64,000 nt of DNA from Eudorina sp. 2006-703-Eu-15 (Eukaryota; Chlorophyta; Chlorophyceae; Chlamydomonadales; Volvocaceae). The stretch spans positions 310,001 through 374,000 of the forward strand of contig BDSI01000034.1 in the NCBI GenBank assembly GCA_003117195.1. Direction: 5' to 3'. The notes under the pieces were generated by a model. That model saw only the letters and a list, made by a program, of their open reading frames with translations. It was not told the origin of the DNA and did no database searches. A program made the translations under genes and the position numbers. Positions 34,601-46,288 of the stretch are shown piece after piece (the stretch's first letter is position 1; every line of letters begins with the position of its first letter).

Positions 34601-37600
34601 ACAAGGATGCCGTGCACCCGGGGCCTCTAGCCCCATCTAAAACGCGCCACGAGGTCAGGCACCAAGCCAGCCTGCCCTTATAAAGCCGATCACGGCGCCA
34701 ACTCAAACAAAACCCCTACACGTCCAGCGCAAAGGCCAGGCACACACGGCAAAAGGATGTGTGTGTGTGTGTTTAACAAGAAGCCCACCCATCCCCCATT
34801 GCTCGACTTTGAGCACTCGCGCGTACTGAAAGGTACGGCAGAGGCTCTACGGAAAAGGGCCTCAGCCATGCCCTCTCGTCTCCGACGACTGGGCCCCGTG
34901 CAGCACCGTTGCCTCGCGGGCCTAGGTGGGCTACCTCAAATCCTTGCAGCACCTGGTTCTCCCCCTCCGGGGATTCCCGCCAAGCGCAAAACTGGGCGAC
35001 GTAGCCCGCGGTTCAACCTCATCAAGTCCTTGCAGTACCCGGAGCGCGTTCCTGAGCAGCTCGGAGATGTGCCCCTGTCAGTGCAGAAAATCGCCGTCCC
35101 TTCAAGAGGTTCCCGCCAGGCACATAGTTTGATGGCGTCCGGGCCTGTGGTACGGTGTGTCACGCAACCCATCGTGACAGTGACCTGCTGTCTACGCTTC
35201 ACCGATTTCGAATGTGTTTTTCCGCCTCGTACCGCACCGTGCGCAAACCGCCAACTGGGGCCCCCCGCGGCTCGGTCTATAAGGAAATGCCCTCCTTCCT
35301 TCCCCTCCCCCGCCCCGTCCCGCGCCCAAACAGCTTGGCCGCGCACCTGCCCGTCATCACCAGCTGCTTGGGCCGCTTCGTGCCTTCCCTGGAGCGCTAC
35401 GCCGCCTCGGGGCGGCCCGTGGACATCCATAAGGCCCTGGGGGACCTCCTGCTGGAGATCACCGGGGAGCTGGCCTACGGGTGAGGGGGTGGGTCCCTCA
35501 TGCAAGCTTCGGAAAGAAGGGGACCGGCGGTTGGAATTAGTTGTACCGTACACCATGTACAGTCGACGGTGTGGAGAGGTTCTTGCCAGCCCTCCTTGAA
35601 TCATGAGGCAGCAACCTGGAGTCCCCAAGTGTGTGCGGAAAACGTTTCCCTCATCCGCGCGCGGCCGCCCTCGCCACAGCGTCGACTTCGGCGTGGATTT
35701 CTACGAGGACACGCCGCAAGATGGTCATGAGCATCTGTCCAAGCGGCCGGGCAAGCAGCCCCTGCCCCGTAAGGAGCCTTCGCTGGGTGCGGCTCTGGCG
35801 CAAGCTTGCCATGATATCATCGAGGCCATGTGGTTGGATCGCGTCTCCATCTACCTGATCTTCCAGGTAGCTAGGTGGGCAGAACGAACGGCAGATGTGC
35901 GCGGTCCACGGGCTGCATGCCCCTCCGCCGGTCGGTCGGTAGGTGGTCCGGGGGTGGTGGCTGTGTCAGGGAGGAGCCTGGGTCGCCAGCTCGCCCGCGC
36001 GCACTGCCGCGCAACCGTGAATCATCAGGGAGAGCCAAATCATCTTCGTTAATGAACAGAGGACGATGGACCCTTAAGCAAGGCCGGAAGGCCTACCAGG
36101 GCGAAGACTCGTGTTCCCTAGCTAGGCTGTGAAGCGCCGCTGACCTGCATGCGGGGCAGTGGTGGATTCATCCGTGTGTACCGACCGTGCGTCTCATCCT
36201 TAGTGTCGCCGTGCCTGCTCCCCACCCCCCTCCACCGCGCCGTCCCCGCAGCTGGTGTTCCCAACCCTCAGGCCCGTGATCCAGTTCCTGGCGCACTACT
36301 TCCCCGACCCCAACCTGCGCCGAGCCATGCAAGCTAACTCCACTATCATCGCCGTCAGCCGTCAATTGGTACGGCAGTGGGCGAAGGCAAAGCAGCATGA
36401 GGTCGACGCCTTGCCTGCCGATAAGATGGCGGCGGACACTCGCGGCGTCACCGTCGGCAGCGCCCCGGACAAGGGCGGGGACGTAAGGAGCGTCAGCGTA
36501 CGGAGCGGTGCCGACTTGACCGGCAGCACCGTCGACGACGGCACTGCCAACGGCATCACCGCCAACGGTAAGACCGTTAATGGCAGAACCTCAGTTAACG
36601 GCAGCTACAAGGGCACCACCCTTGAAGGCCTCAACGGTGTCAGCGGCGGCGCAGCCGTCGGTGATGGTGATGTTCGAGCCGCCAAACAATTTCCCCCAGC
36701 GACCAAGCAGCTGCTGCGCGAGGTCGGTGGCGGCGTCCGCGGCTCCAGCTTCCTGGCGGCCATGTTGGAGGGGCGCAAGGGGGCGAAGCAGGAGGACAGG
36801 CTGAGCGAGGTGGAGGTGAGGCGGGTGGGCGGGGGGAGGGAGGGCGGGAGCTGGGAGGGAGGGGAGCGGGAACGGAGCGGGAGGGGAGCGGGAGGGCCAA
36901 GGCTGTTACGACGACAGAGACTCGCTCGTGTTGGGATCTCGGGACCCCAGACAGATAAACAGACATGCACTCATCGCGCTGCGTGGTGTATGTTCTCGCC
37001 CCACGGTACCGTCCATTCCGATCCAGGTCCTCGCCCAGTGCATGACCTTCATCCTGGCCGCCTTCGAGACCACCAGCAACACCACCTCCTTGGCCCTGCT
37101 GCTGCTGGCCACGCACCCCGAGGCCCAGAAGCGGATGATGGAGGAGGTGGAAGGGGTGGCGGGGCGGGACATCAGCCCGGAGATGCTGGCGGGGCAGGTG
37201 GGTCGGTGGCCGTGCCGTTGGAGGACCCGCTCGATGTGTACAGGGCTCAGCTTGGCCAATGCGGGGCTTGTTTGGCCGGTGGCAGTGATGGTGTTGGAAG
37301 GAGGTCCCACTTCAATGGGAGAGGCGAATAAAGCACGAGACCCACGCACTGGGTTAAGGCATGTGTTGGCTCACTGCTGATACAAAGAAGCCGGTGGATC
37401 GGGTTGGGACTAAGGGTTCACGTTGTAACGATTACGAAGAAGACGCAGCTGACGTCTGCCCTTGTACGCCGGCTTCGTTCCTGTCCGTGATGGTCCCCCC
37501 TTCCGTACAGCTGCCGTACACGGAGGCCGTACTGAAGGAGACCATGCGGCTATACCCTCCCGTACCCATGCTCAACCGCCACGTCAAGGCGGATATCGAC

Positions 37601-39289
37601 CTGGGAGGCGGGCGGATGGTTCCCAGGTGGGTGTTTGGGTAGCTTGAGGGGTGTTGTACGAGTGGCGCTTCGTGTGGCCGCTGCTCTCTGCTCGTGCGCA
37701 CCGTACCCCGCGTGACCACCCTCACCCTCGGCCTCACCCTCACCCGCAGCCTGCCTTTCAGTCCATGTCAGGGGAGCTCACTGCTGCTGCACACCATGGT
37801 CTGTGCAGCATGTTGAATTCTGTAACATTGAAAGGCGCTGGCATGCTGTCCAAAAATCCGCGGCACGAATCCCCCCTCTCCGGGTGGTGGACGATGGGTG
37901 CGCAGTCCTTGGTAGGGGATAATGTAATCATAATCATTATCATCATATATAAGGGAACTCCCGCCTGCGTAGGGGCACTTTGCTGTTACGGTGAATTGCT
38001 GCCCCAATGGCCATGGCATTTCTCCTTCCTGCTCCAGCCGCTATATATCCATGCATCCTGCCTTTCTTCGCAACGCCGCGCCCTCCTCCCCCCAGGGGCG
38101 CATTCCTGGCGCTGTCCAACTACAACCTGCAACACGACCCCGCCCTGTGGCCCGAGCCCGAGCGCTTCCTGCCCGAGCGCTTCCTGCCGGGCGGCGCCGC
38201 CAGCTCCGCCCACCCCGCGGCTTGGGCGGGCTTCGGAATGGGGCCGAGGATGTGTGTGGGCCACAAGCTGGCCATGATGGTAGGTGGTGAGCACCGGTCG
38301 GGGGTTCGCCCTCGGGAAATGTGTACATCGCCTCCACGATGTACCCCTAACCGGCACGCACCACTGCACCTGAAGTGGTTCAGGTTGTGCCAAGGGGTAG
38401 TTGGCTATCGGGGCGCCCGCTAGAGGTAGCGAGCCACCACCACGGCCGAGACCAGCTCCTCTCTACGGATCCGGCGGTGGTCCGTAATCTTGGAAAGCGA
38501 CGAGGGCTCGCGAGTCACCATCAGGGGTATCACCGCAATCCGTCGAATGCAACCCAGGGCCGAAGACAACCCAGCCCCGTCCAGGGCACTCTCGTCGCGT
38601 GATCGGCATGTCCCCGCGCGACCTCGGCTGATGCAACGAACTGGTGTTCTGAATGAATGAACGTTACAGCGGACCCCAAAAATGATACCAGGGCAAGCCC
38701 CAGCAGGCCCCACCGATAAGGTGGCAAGGTGTTCTGTTAGTCATCGTGCCCTGACGTGAGTGGGCCATGGCACACAAAAGGCCGCGGTTGGCCTTGTTGT
38801 TCAGGTTCGCACAGAATGCTTCAGATGCGTTCGAAGGCTAGCCCCAACTACGATGACGCTAGCCGTTGCTAGCCCCAACTCACGCCAGCCCGATCTCCAA
38901 GCCGGCCTGCTCGCGTTTCTGTCCAGTCCACTTCACTCCGCACTGAACGGCCCTATTCCCATCCTCCCATTTCCTGTCCCTGTCCATCCCACCTGTCGTG
39001 CCGCCTTGCCATGACCTTACTTCTCCCTCCCGAAACGCTGTCCCAAAGCAGGAATTATGTTCATCCACCCCATCCACCTCATCCACCTGCCCTTGCAAAA
39101 TGATCCCTCCCCTCTTCACGCTACCCGTCCTCCTCCCAGCTTGCCCAGGCCACCCTTCTGTCCCTGCTGCGGCGCTACAACTTCGAGTTGGCACCCGGTC
39201 AGCAGCCACGGCCCGCCATGGCCACCGGCGCCACCTTTGGACCCCAGAACGGGGTTCGGCTGCTTGTGCGCAGCAGGGGTGCAGCCTAA
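31604..39289 (+). CDS. Cytochrome P450, CYP711/CYP3-clan-like, copy E (intact, 13 exons)
   Basis: Exons: 31604-31708, 31890-31953, 32557-32660, 33181-33233, 33674-33781, 34158-34217, 35334-35480, 35680-35866, 36252-36815, 37027-37197, 37511-37626, 38096-38279, 39140-39289. They total 2013 nt, 670 aa. Motifs: N-terminal anchor, hinge PGPFGLPFLGN, WRRSRR, YGVDFG, I-helix AAFETTSNT (closer to the classic AGxET than in A and C), ETMR, PERF, and heme loop FGMGPRMCVG. Exon 9 has a linker about 70-80 residues longer than in A or C, rich in Gly, Asn, Thr and Val (TANGITANGKTVNG). This is the most diverged copy and the introns are longest, holding repeat fragments in introns 5, 6, 11 and 12. The start was chosen because the first exon aligns with A and C. 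A TGTAA signal follows at 39511. Confidence 0.92.
33798..33838 (+). repeat. Repeat D tail fragment in intron 5 of copy E
   Basis: Starts a few bases past the donor of intron 5 with GGTCGGGACTCAGGGTCCAC and CTTGTAACGG, identical words to 29988-30020. Only about 40 bases are present, consistent with an extreme 5' truncation. Confidence 0.6.
34965..35150 (-). repeat. Dispersed repeat D, minus-orientation copy in intron 6 of copy E
   Basis: The reverse complement aligns with 29648-29860 over about 190 bases, sharing ACTATGTGCCTGGCGGG, GAGCTGCTCAGGAACGCG and GGTTGAACCGCGGGCTACG. The tail found at 30000 is not adjacent here. Confidence 0.75.
38398..38545 (-). mobile_element. LINE 3' UTR fragment in intron 12 of copy E
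   Basis: Matches 52830-52960 in the minus-strand LINE copy, with GGCGCCC, GCGAGCCACCACC and GAGGGCTCGCGAGTCACCATC. A separate GTTACAGCGGACCCC at about 38663 resembles the LINE terminus. Confidence 0.6.
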
Positions 39290-40764
39290 GATCGATGAAG
39301 AGCCACAGCCCGCGGCCAGAACACGCAACGGCCTCCTATGGTCACGTGTTTTTGCTGTCCGTGACGCTTCCAGTTTGTTGCGAAGGCGAGGTCGCAGGCG
39401 GCGGGGTTCCCGTTTCATCGTGTCATCAACAGGAGGCCGCTGGCCCTGCGGGCGGCGGGAGGCGTCCGCGGCCTGCTCCATGTGTTTTGAGGCGTTTTGA
39501 GTCGACTCGTTGTAAGGGGACGCGATGGGTCATGGCTGTGGGGCCAGCCACTCTAATGCACATAGATCTGTACATACCTACAAATTAAGTCCTCAGCCGT
39601 GAGCTGGAAAGGGTTCGACGGGTATGCGGGTCGCTCGCTGCACGGATGAGAGAATGAAGACGTGCCGTTTGTCGTGCGTGTGTGCCCTCCGGCGGCGGAC
39701 GGCATCACAGCATCCTACCCTCCGGCCATCCGACGCATCGCATGCGGCAAGGTTGGATCGCAAGCCATATATACGTAGATGGCGCCCAACCACGCTGCCA
39801 GAAGATGTGGAAGGATCGGTTAGGTACCGGCGAAGCCTGTATGTTGTCATGGCCACGATTGCAGAGGGCTGTAGATCTCCTGTACATATGTTGACACCCG
39901 CCTCGGGGGTCGGGGCGATGCGATATGCCCAGCCGTGTATCCGTTTCGCGCGAGACAACCCTAGCCGCCACTGTGTTATTCGTTGTTGTTGGAGAATAAT
40001 GAATGTGAACGGAAGGGCAGGCACCCATCCAGGGGTCAGGTACGGTCAAGGCGGGGATGTCCTCACCACCTGCTCTGTGCCGTCTTGCTGGATCGATGGC
40101 CCTAGGTGTCGCCGCAGCCCTGTACATATGCGTGCGTGGCATGTGTGCGTGGTGCTATGCTGCATGTATTCTTTGCGAAACACTGTTGTACGAGTTCTTG
40201 GCGGGCACAGCAGGTAGTTGCAGTCGTCTGCAGTCGATCGTGGCCTAAGTCAATCGCGAGAGGGGCCTGACGCAGATGGGCGCGATAAGGATTCGACTAT
40301 TGTTGACGGTTAAGTTCAAGACCCTGCTTAGAAACATATACAAGGAGACGTCTGAAGCAAGGTCGCCAACCGCAGACCGAGGCTAGGCTTGGAACGGGAG
40401 AGCTCCGGCAACAGGTTTGGTCAGTGCAGCCGCGGCCGATGGGAGAGCAGGTATGCCCGCCCTGTTTCCTCATTATTGATCCTACAGCGCACTAAGTGGG
40501 TCACCGGTGACACTGCCCCGAGCCTCCCCTCCCCACAAGAAGTCAAGAACCTGACAAAGATCCTGCCCCATACCGGAAATATACACGGAAGCTGACAGCC
40601 GAGGGGGACCTCCTCACACGTGTGGCGACTTGGGCCCACTTAAAGGGCTCCGGTCGCTCTACAGTGGTCCCCAAGATGAGGTTGGCCTGAGAAGGCACCT
40701 AGAGACCCCGGCCACCTAGCCCTTCGTCCCCTGGACCCCATTCCCCGGTCTTCCTGCCGCCGCG
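39290..40764. other. Copy E 3' UTR and gap before the OPR gene
   Basis: The first 230 bases are likely 3' UTR. From 39600 to 40260 the sequence is low in structure, with two TGTACATATG words at 39880 and 40120. A plus-strand 197-codon frame here has no recognisable motif. 40260-40764 shows nothing I can assign; the 3' UTR of the minus-strand OPR gene must lie here. Confidence 0.5.
39511..39515 (+). terminator. TGTAA poly(A)-type signal for P450 copy E
   Basis: TGTAA is the usual poly(A) signal of volvocine green algae. This one lies about 220 bases after the copy E stop codon, a normal 3' UTR length for the group. Confidence 0.6.
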
Positions 40765-43700
40765 TCACTGGAAGGGCCGCAACAGCCCCGCCCCAGGAAT
40801 CTCGGGGCCCGGCAGTCGTGGCGCGCGCCTCGCCGCGAACCCGGCCGCTGCCGCTGTCCCCGTCGGCGCCTCCGGCGCCGGCGGCGGGCCCTCCGCGCCG
40901 CGTTTGGGCTGCGCGTAGGGGGGAAAGCGCACGTTGAGGCGGCGCCACGCCGCCGGCATCTGCTTCTGCCGACTGAGCGCCGCGAAACTCTCAGCCGCGA
41001 AGCGGCCTAGCGCCTCCCGCGCCTCCACTTCCAGGTCCTCCTCCTCCTCGTTCTCCGCCTCATGCCCCAGCAAGGCACCCGCACCTGTCCGCGGCGGCGG
41101 CAGCGCCGTCCCCCGGCCCCGCCGCGACAGCAACGCGTCGGCGCTGCGGCTGCCGTACAGCACCTCCAACGGCTCCATCGCGCCCGCCGCCACAAGAGCC
41201 GCCGCCGCCGTCGCCGCCCGCAGCAGCCAGCGCGACGGTGGCCGCAGCTCCAGCACCGCCGCGGCCCACAGCGCCTTGACCACCAGCGTCTTGTCCAGCT
41301 CCTCCAGGTACGGCAGCGTGGCGTCGTACCATTCCGCCGTCCAGGCCGCCAGCAGGGGCCCGTCAGCCGCAACCCCGTCTTCCGCTGCGCCGCCGCCGCT
41401 TTCCGCCCCGCCGGACAGCCGGCGGTCAATCGCCTCCTGCAGCCGGCTGAGAGCTTCCCGCTGTTCTGGGGAGGTGCTGGCATCGCCGCCGCCGTCGCGC
41501 AGCCGCAGCAACGCCTCCAGTTGCCGCTGCAGAAGCTCCTGACCCGCCATGTACTCCAGTGGGCCCTGCAGCCGCCGCAGCGTCGCCAATACGTCCTCTT
41601 CCGCACCGGCCGCCGCCGCCGCAGGGCCCCCGTCGTCGCCTTGGCCCACCTGCGGCCCTGCCTCCGCCTCCGCCACCGCCGTCGTGGCGACCGCGTCCCC
41701 AGCCGCCGCGTCTCCAGAGACTCCTGCAGGCGCCGGCGGCCCCGCGGCGTCCGGCGGCGACGTCGACGGCGACGCCGCCTCCGCTTCGTCCGCCGCCCTG
41801 GCAACCTCCCGACACGCCGCGATGGCCCACAGCGCGTTGATAAGACCCTCCGGCGGGATCTCGTGCAGCCGCCCCGTGGTCTGGTGCGGCGCGGTGCGGT
41901 GCAGCGAGAGAGGGCGGTAAGAAATGTTGAGATATTCAAAGGCGCGGGGCGAGTCGGGGGCGCTGTGGCGTGGTCCTGGCGCTTTCTCGTTGCGCAGCCA
42001 CGGGTTTGGCGGCACGCAAGCGGCCATGTGGTCGCAATGGCCCCCTGGAGTCTGGAGCTTGGGGCTGCCCCGTCACCTCCAGGCACCTCCTCCTCATACC
42101 AATGCAGGGGCCTAGCCACCCTGAACAATACCGTACCCCTAGCCATCACCACCGGAGAGTGCCGTCGTCGCCAACAGTAGCCGCCGACCCGCCCATGAAC
42201 GGTTCTCGCCGCGCCGCGCCGCCCCAACCCGCCCTGTCTGACACGTAGCCGCCCTATCGGACAGGTCGTTGCGCTATCTGATAGACAGCCGCCTTGTCTA
42301 GTAGGTCGCCGCCCTGTCTGATAGGTCGCCGCGACGCCGCCCATCACCGCCGATGGGGCGACTGACTCTGATCCGCCTCCAACCCATCCAGCGCCGTTGC
42401 GTGCCAGGAAGAAGGGAAAGGGGCCCCGCCCCCCGCTGCGGGACCCTTCGCACGTCGGGGCCGCCGGCTTGCTCGTCAGGGGAAGCAACCGTTGGACGGA
42501 ACCGCCCCGCGCACGAGACCAGGGAGGGAATTCCGCGAGACGGACTGCGATGCATGTAGTACGGCATCGTACCGTGAGGCAGTAGTTCCGGAGCCACAAA
42601 CCCTCCAGCGGCAGCTGCAGACAGCCCAAGCTCCACAGCACGGCGGTGGCGCCCTCGGGGCCCAGGCCGCGGATCCAGATACCTCGCAGCCAGTACGCCT
42701 GGATTACCGAAATGAGGGGGGGGGGGTGGAGCGCGCAGCGTGCAGCGTGGGGGGGAATGCCGGCTTGGCGGACTGGTCGTGGACGTGGACGAGATAAGGA
42801 GCCCAGGCAGATGGTCTCAGAGGCCTGGGCTGTCCCCGACAACGCACCGCACTTGGGTCCCGCAGAATGCCTATCAGGCAGTCGTTGATCAAGAGCTATG
42901 CACTCTGAGATGCAGCAGCGGACATGGGGTGCGCGCAGGTGTGACCTGGAGACCGAGCAACGTCGTCCAGATCACGGTGTGTGTCTCCAGGGCCGCCGTG
43001 TCGGGTAAGGGACAGCTGCAAGCAAAGCTCCTCGGGAGAACGATCAGGGGACTTCCCCTGCTGCTCTCCCTGCTTCCTTTCCTAGCCTCTTCCCCTAGCT
43101 CCTTCCCCTTACCCTCTTACTCTCCCCTTCCTCCCTTGCCTTCCTCTTCCTCCTTCCTCCTTCCCCCTTTCCCATTCTCTCTTCCCCTTCCCCTTCCTTT
43201 CCCCTCACCCCGTCCCCTTCTCCTGCTCTTTTCGCGCGGGCGCTGTCCGTCGGGACATCCGCGCCGCTTCGCCAAACTCATGACACCCCTTCGCACACTC
43301 GCCCGATACGAACATCCAGAATCCAGAGGCAGCCGCCCAATCCCCGCCGCCGCACCGCACCGCACCTGGACCCACGGGTCAGGCGGGAAGTAGTTGTACG
43401 ACGCAAAGGCCCACGCTAGCCTCGCTAGCTGCTCGGGCGGCAGCTCCGCCAGGCCGCCGCCTCCACCCACCCGCGCGTCCGGCAGGACCGCGGCCTCCAC
43501 ACCCGGCGCGCTCGACCGACTCGCGCGGCCCGTGGCAGCGGTCCCCAAGGGGAGACGCTCCGGAACCCCGGCATCGCCGTCGTCGCCGTCGTCATGCCCG
43601 TCTTCGCCTTCGGCGGCGGCGCGCCGCCACCCTGGTACGGCATCGCCGTACGGCATCCCAAGGGTCGCTGTCGCCAGGCAGTCAAGCAGCGGATCCGCGG

Positions 43701-45629
43701 GTCGGTAGCCCATGCGCGCCACCGCCCAGGCCACGTCGGCTGCCTGGCTGGGGCTCAGATCGCCGGGGCCGTCCGAGCTGAGGTGCTGGATCTGCGCGGC
43801 TGGTCGGGGAGGGCGCGCGGGGGTCGGATAAACGAGTGAACAGCGACGCGGCGTCTTACAAGACGAGGCCGTGCGTGGCCTCGTGGCGACCGTGGCGGCC
43901 TCGTGGCGACCGCGAGCCGACCGACCGCAAGCGGTTCGCCGCATGACTGCGAAGAGATTGGCAAGCGTGCTGGTTGGTTGCTTTCTAAGCCGCTCCGCGA
44001 AGGATCAATTGTGACAGCCATGAGGAAGCGGCTGACGAGCGGTTGGGAATATGCGCGCCTTGGGATTCTGCCAGAGGGGTTTCCAGCAGATGGTAAACAG
44101 CCGGGAATCCAGATGTCTCCAGATGTCGAAATATAAGCATTGAAAGGGTCTCGCCGTGATGCGGCCGCCACATGCTACGGTATTCATCCCCTACAGCGCG
44201 CACCGCAAGTTAATGCGGGTTATGAACCACCCCCCTTCTGTTAAGAAATACAGCAAAGTATCGCAAACGGTCGCCGAACGACCTCACCCCCGCCCCTCAA
44301 CACACAAACACACACGCATGCGCGCGCAAGGGCCAGGGTTAATGTAAGATGATGACAAAGAACCGCGCCAGCCCCTAAAGGCTCCGAAACTAGCAGGCAA
44401 ACGGTCCGCTGGCCAGCACGCCCGCCATTCGCGCGCGCGCATCGCACGTCGCGGCCTGCCCGACACCTGGCCGTCCCGCCCGCCTTCTCTGCTGGATACG
44501 TCGCGAGCCCGGCTCGCACCTGCTGCAGCGCCGTCCCCACCCACGCCGCCCCGGGCACCAGTCGCCCATCCGCTGCCGCCCAGATCAGCAGCTCAGCCAC
44601 GTCTGAGGCGCTGTCGGCGGAGGGCAGCGCGACCTCTGACGCCTGCGTAGGATGTGGTGAACTGGTTGACGATCACACACTGCGCTGACACCGATCAGCG
44701 TGAGGGTCAGGGCAGAGGGCCTTGCCTTTATCTGCTTGCTTGCTTGCCGGACGCACAGTCGTACAGCAGGATGTCAACTCATGTAAACTCAAAGAGCCGC
44801 GCAATGCCGCTGCACCCTCTAAGGAGGCGCAGCAGCAGACCGCGACATGGCCTCTAGGGCTGACCACGCACCTCTTCCCCCCTCCTGCCTACCAATATGT
44901 CTACCAATTTCCTATACCCCCTCCTGCCTCCCACCCTCACCGGACACTGGTGTCGCCATTCCCGCCATCGACGGGATCGCAGCCCCCCGACGGTCGGGTG
45001 CAGACATTTACGTTCCGTATCCTGTTCACAGCACACGGTACAGCACCGTACTGTTCCATACCGTACCCTACCCTATATGACCTACCCCACCCTACCTCCA
45101 GCAGTGCCACGGCCCACCGTTCCGGCACTTCCACGCCCAGGCGGCCCAACGCCCGCGCCACCGTCGCCAACTGCTGCACCGACAGCATGCTCAGCACCGG
45201 TTCGCTGACGGCCAGGTACATGTCCATCCAGGCGGGCTCGGGCGTGTGGCCCGCGCGGGCGAGCTTGTCCAGCGCCGAAACCAGGCGGGCAGGTTCTACG
45301 ATTGGTGCTGCTGTGGGCGCGTCACGGGCGCTCGAGGGCAGGGACTCGATGTGCTTGGCTGCACGCCTCGTAGCCGGAGGTGCAGTCGTGGGCTCGGTGC
45401 GCCTAGGCGTGGCCGCTGAAGGAGGTGTGAGGTGTGTCATGTTGGCAGCATGGACCGCGGGGGGCGACCGGCGAGACGCAACGCGCCAGGAACACGTAAC
45501 GTGCCAGGAACCCGCGGAGAGGCCCATGTCGCGAGCCATGCAGACTCCGCAGCGATGCAGCTGCTGTGGGAAGCGGGTTGGTGCCCGTGGGGCATGTATG
45601 AACGGTGCTATTGAATTGTCGTACAGCAA
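40765..45629 (-). CDS. Octotricopeptide-repeat (OPR)-like protein, 5 exons
   Basis: Minus-strand exons in transcription order: 45629-45096, 44642-44520, 43791-43366, 42698-42573, 41880-40765. All junctions are GT/AG and phase 0; the product is about 774 aa. Repeats of about 38 residues with the OPR-type pattern recur: LVSALDKLARAGHTPEPAW, LATVARALGRLGVEVPERW, VAELLIWAAADGRLVPGAAW, VAWAVARMGYRPADP, LARLAWAFASYNYFPPDPW, TAVLWSLGCLQLPLEGLW, VVKALWAAAVLELRPPSRW. Several repeats continue across exon joins, which supports the model. OPR proteins bind chloroplast or mitochondrial transcripts and control their stability or translation. The N-terminus (MARDMGLSAGSW or the earlier Met at 45629) is rich in Ala, Ser and Arg, fitting a transit peptide, but the exact start is uncertain (45629, 45539 or 45440). 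No RAP domain is seen. Ala/Gly/Glu-rich linkers separate the repeats. Confidence 0.8.
43900..44110 (-). repeat. Dispersed repeat C, copy 2 in an OPR gene intron
   Basis: The reverse complement aligns with 27660-27860. It lies wholly inside the intron 43792-44519, so it does not disturb the OPR frame. Confidence 0.75.
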
Positions 45630-46288
45630 AAGCCCTGCGGCGAGAGGGAGACAGAGAGAGATTGCGAAAAAAATTTCAAGTCGTTTTGTTTAGTGCAGAA
45701 TTCTGAACTCGAATGGCACATGCCTGTCACCGGTGGCTTTTGTGAGTACAGTACCCAGATCAACGTACCAAGTTGAATAATTAGCACCGCTCACTTGGTA
45801 TAGTACAAAGCGTTCGATGAAAACACAGCAAAATTTCTATGCGACTTTGCGAAGCAGCATCGTGTTTGGAAGGGCGGGAAAAGCAAGGACATCAAGAAAA
45901 AAATTGCATACGTACTTCTTCATTGTAACATGAAACTTTTATTGCGGATCGGGCTTTGCGACAGCGCGGGAAGATTTGGCCATCTGTGCGGAAACATCGC
46001 AGGCAGGGCGCGTACCTTGATTTAAATGCTTCGTGTGGTAAGGTTCCATTCATTGATGTCAAAACGAGAACATAAGCTTGACAAAGCGCACAAAAAGAGT
46101 CTCGGAAATTGCGTACGGAGAGGGCCCTCTCCTGGACTGCTCCCAAGAAAAAACTTCTCCTTCTCCTTCTCAGTTGTATCGCAGTTGTTAGCGCAAGTAT
46201 GTTTTAGTTGTCCGAATTGCTGACAGACGAAATCCCTCTCTGAACGGTCTCGCCCTTGCCCTCGAGATCTGCGGCCCCTCCCGCCACC
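45630..46288. promoter_or_regulatory. Divergent intergenic region between the OPR and GIP1-like genes
   Basis: About 660 bases of AT-richer sequence between two genes read in opposite directions. It should hold both promoters and 5' UTRs. A pyrimidine-rich stretch (TTCTCCTTCTCCTTCTCAG, about 46153-46171) precedes the plus-strand start and could be 5' UTR or a splice acceptor of a 5' UTR intron. No definite TATA box is seen. Confidence 0.45.

Noticed and set aside
39624..40217. 197-codon plus-strand frame after P450 copy E
   Set aside because: No motif, no good start context, no splice partners, and similarly long frames on the opposite strand.
41007..42842. 611-codon minus-strand frame
   Set aside because: It is the wrong frame of the OPR terminal exon joined through an intron; only the 42573-42698 part (exon 4) is in the real frame.
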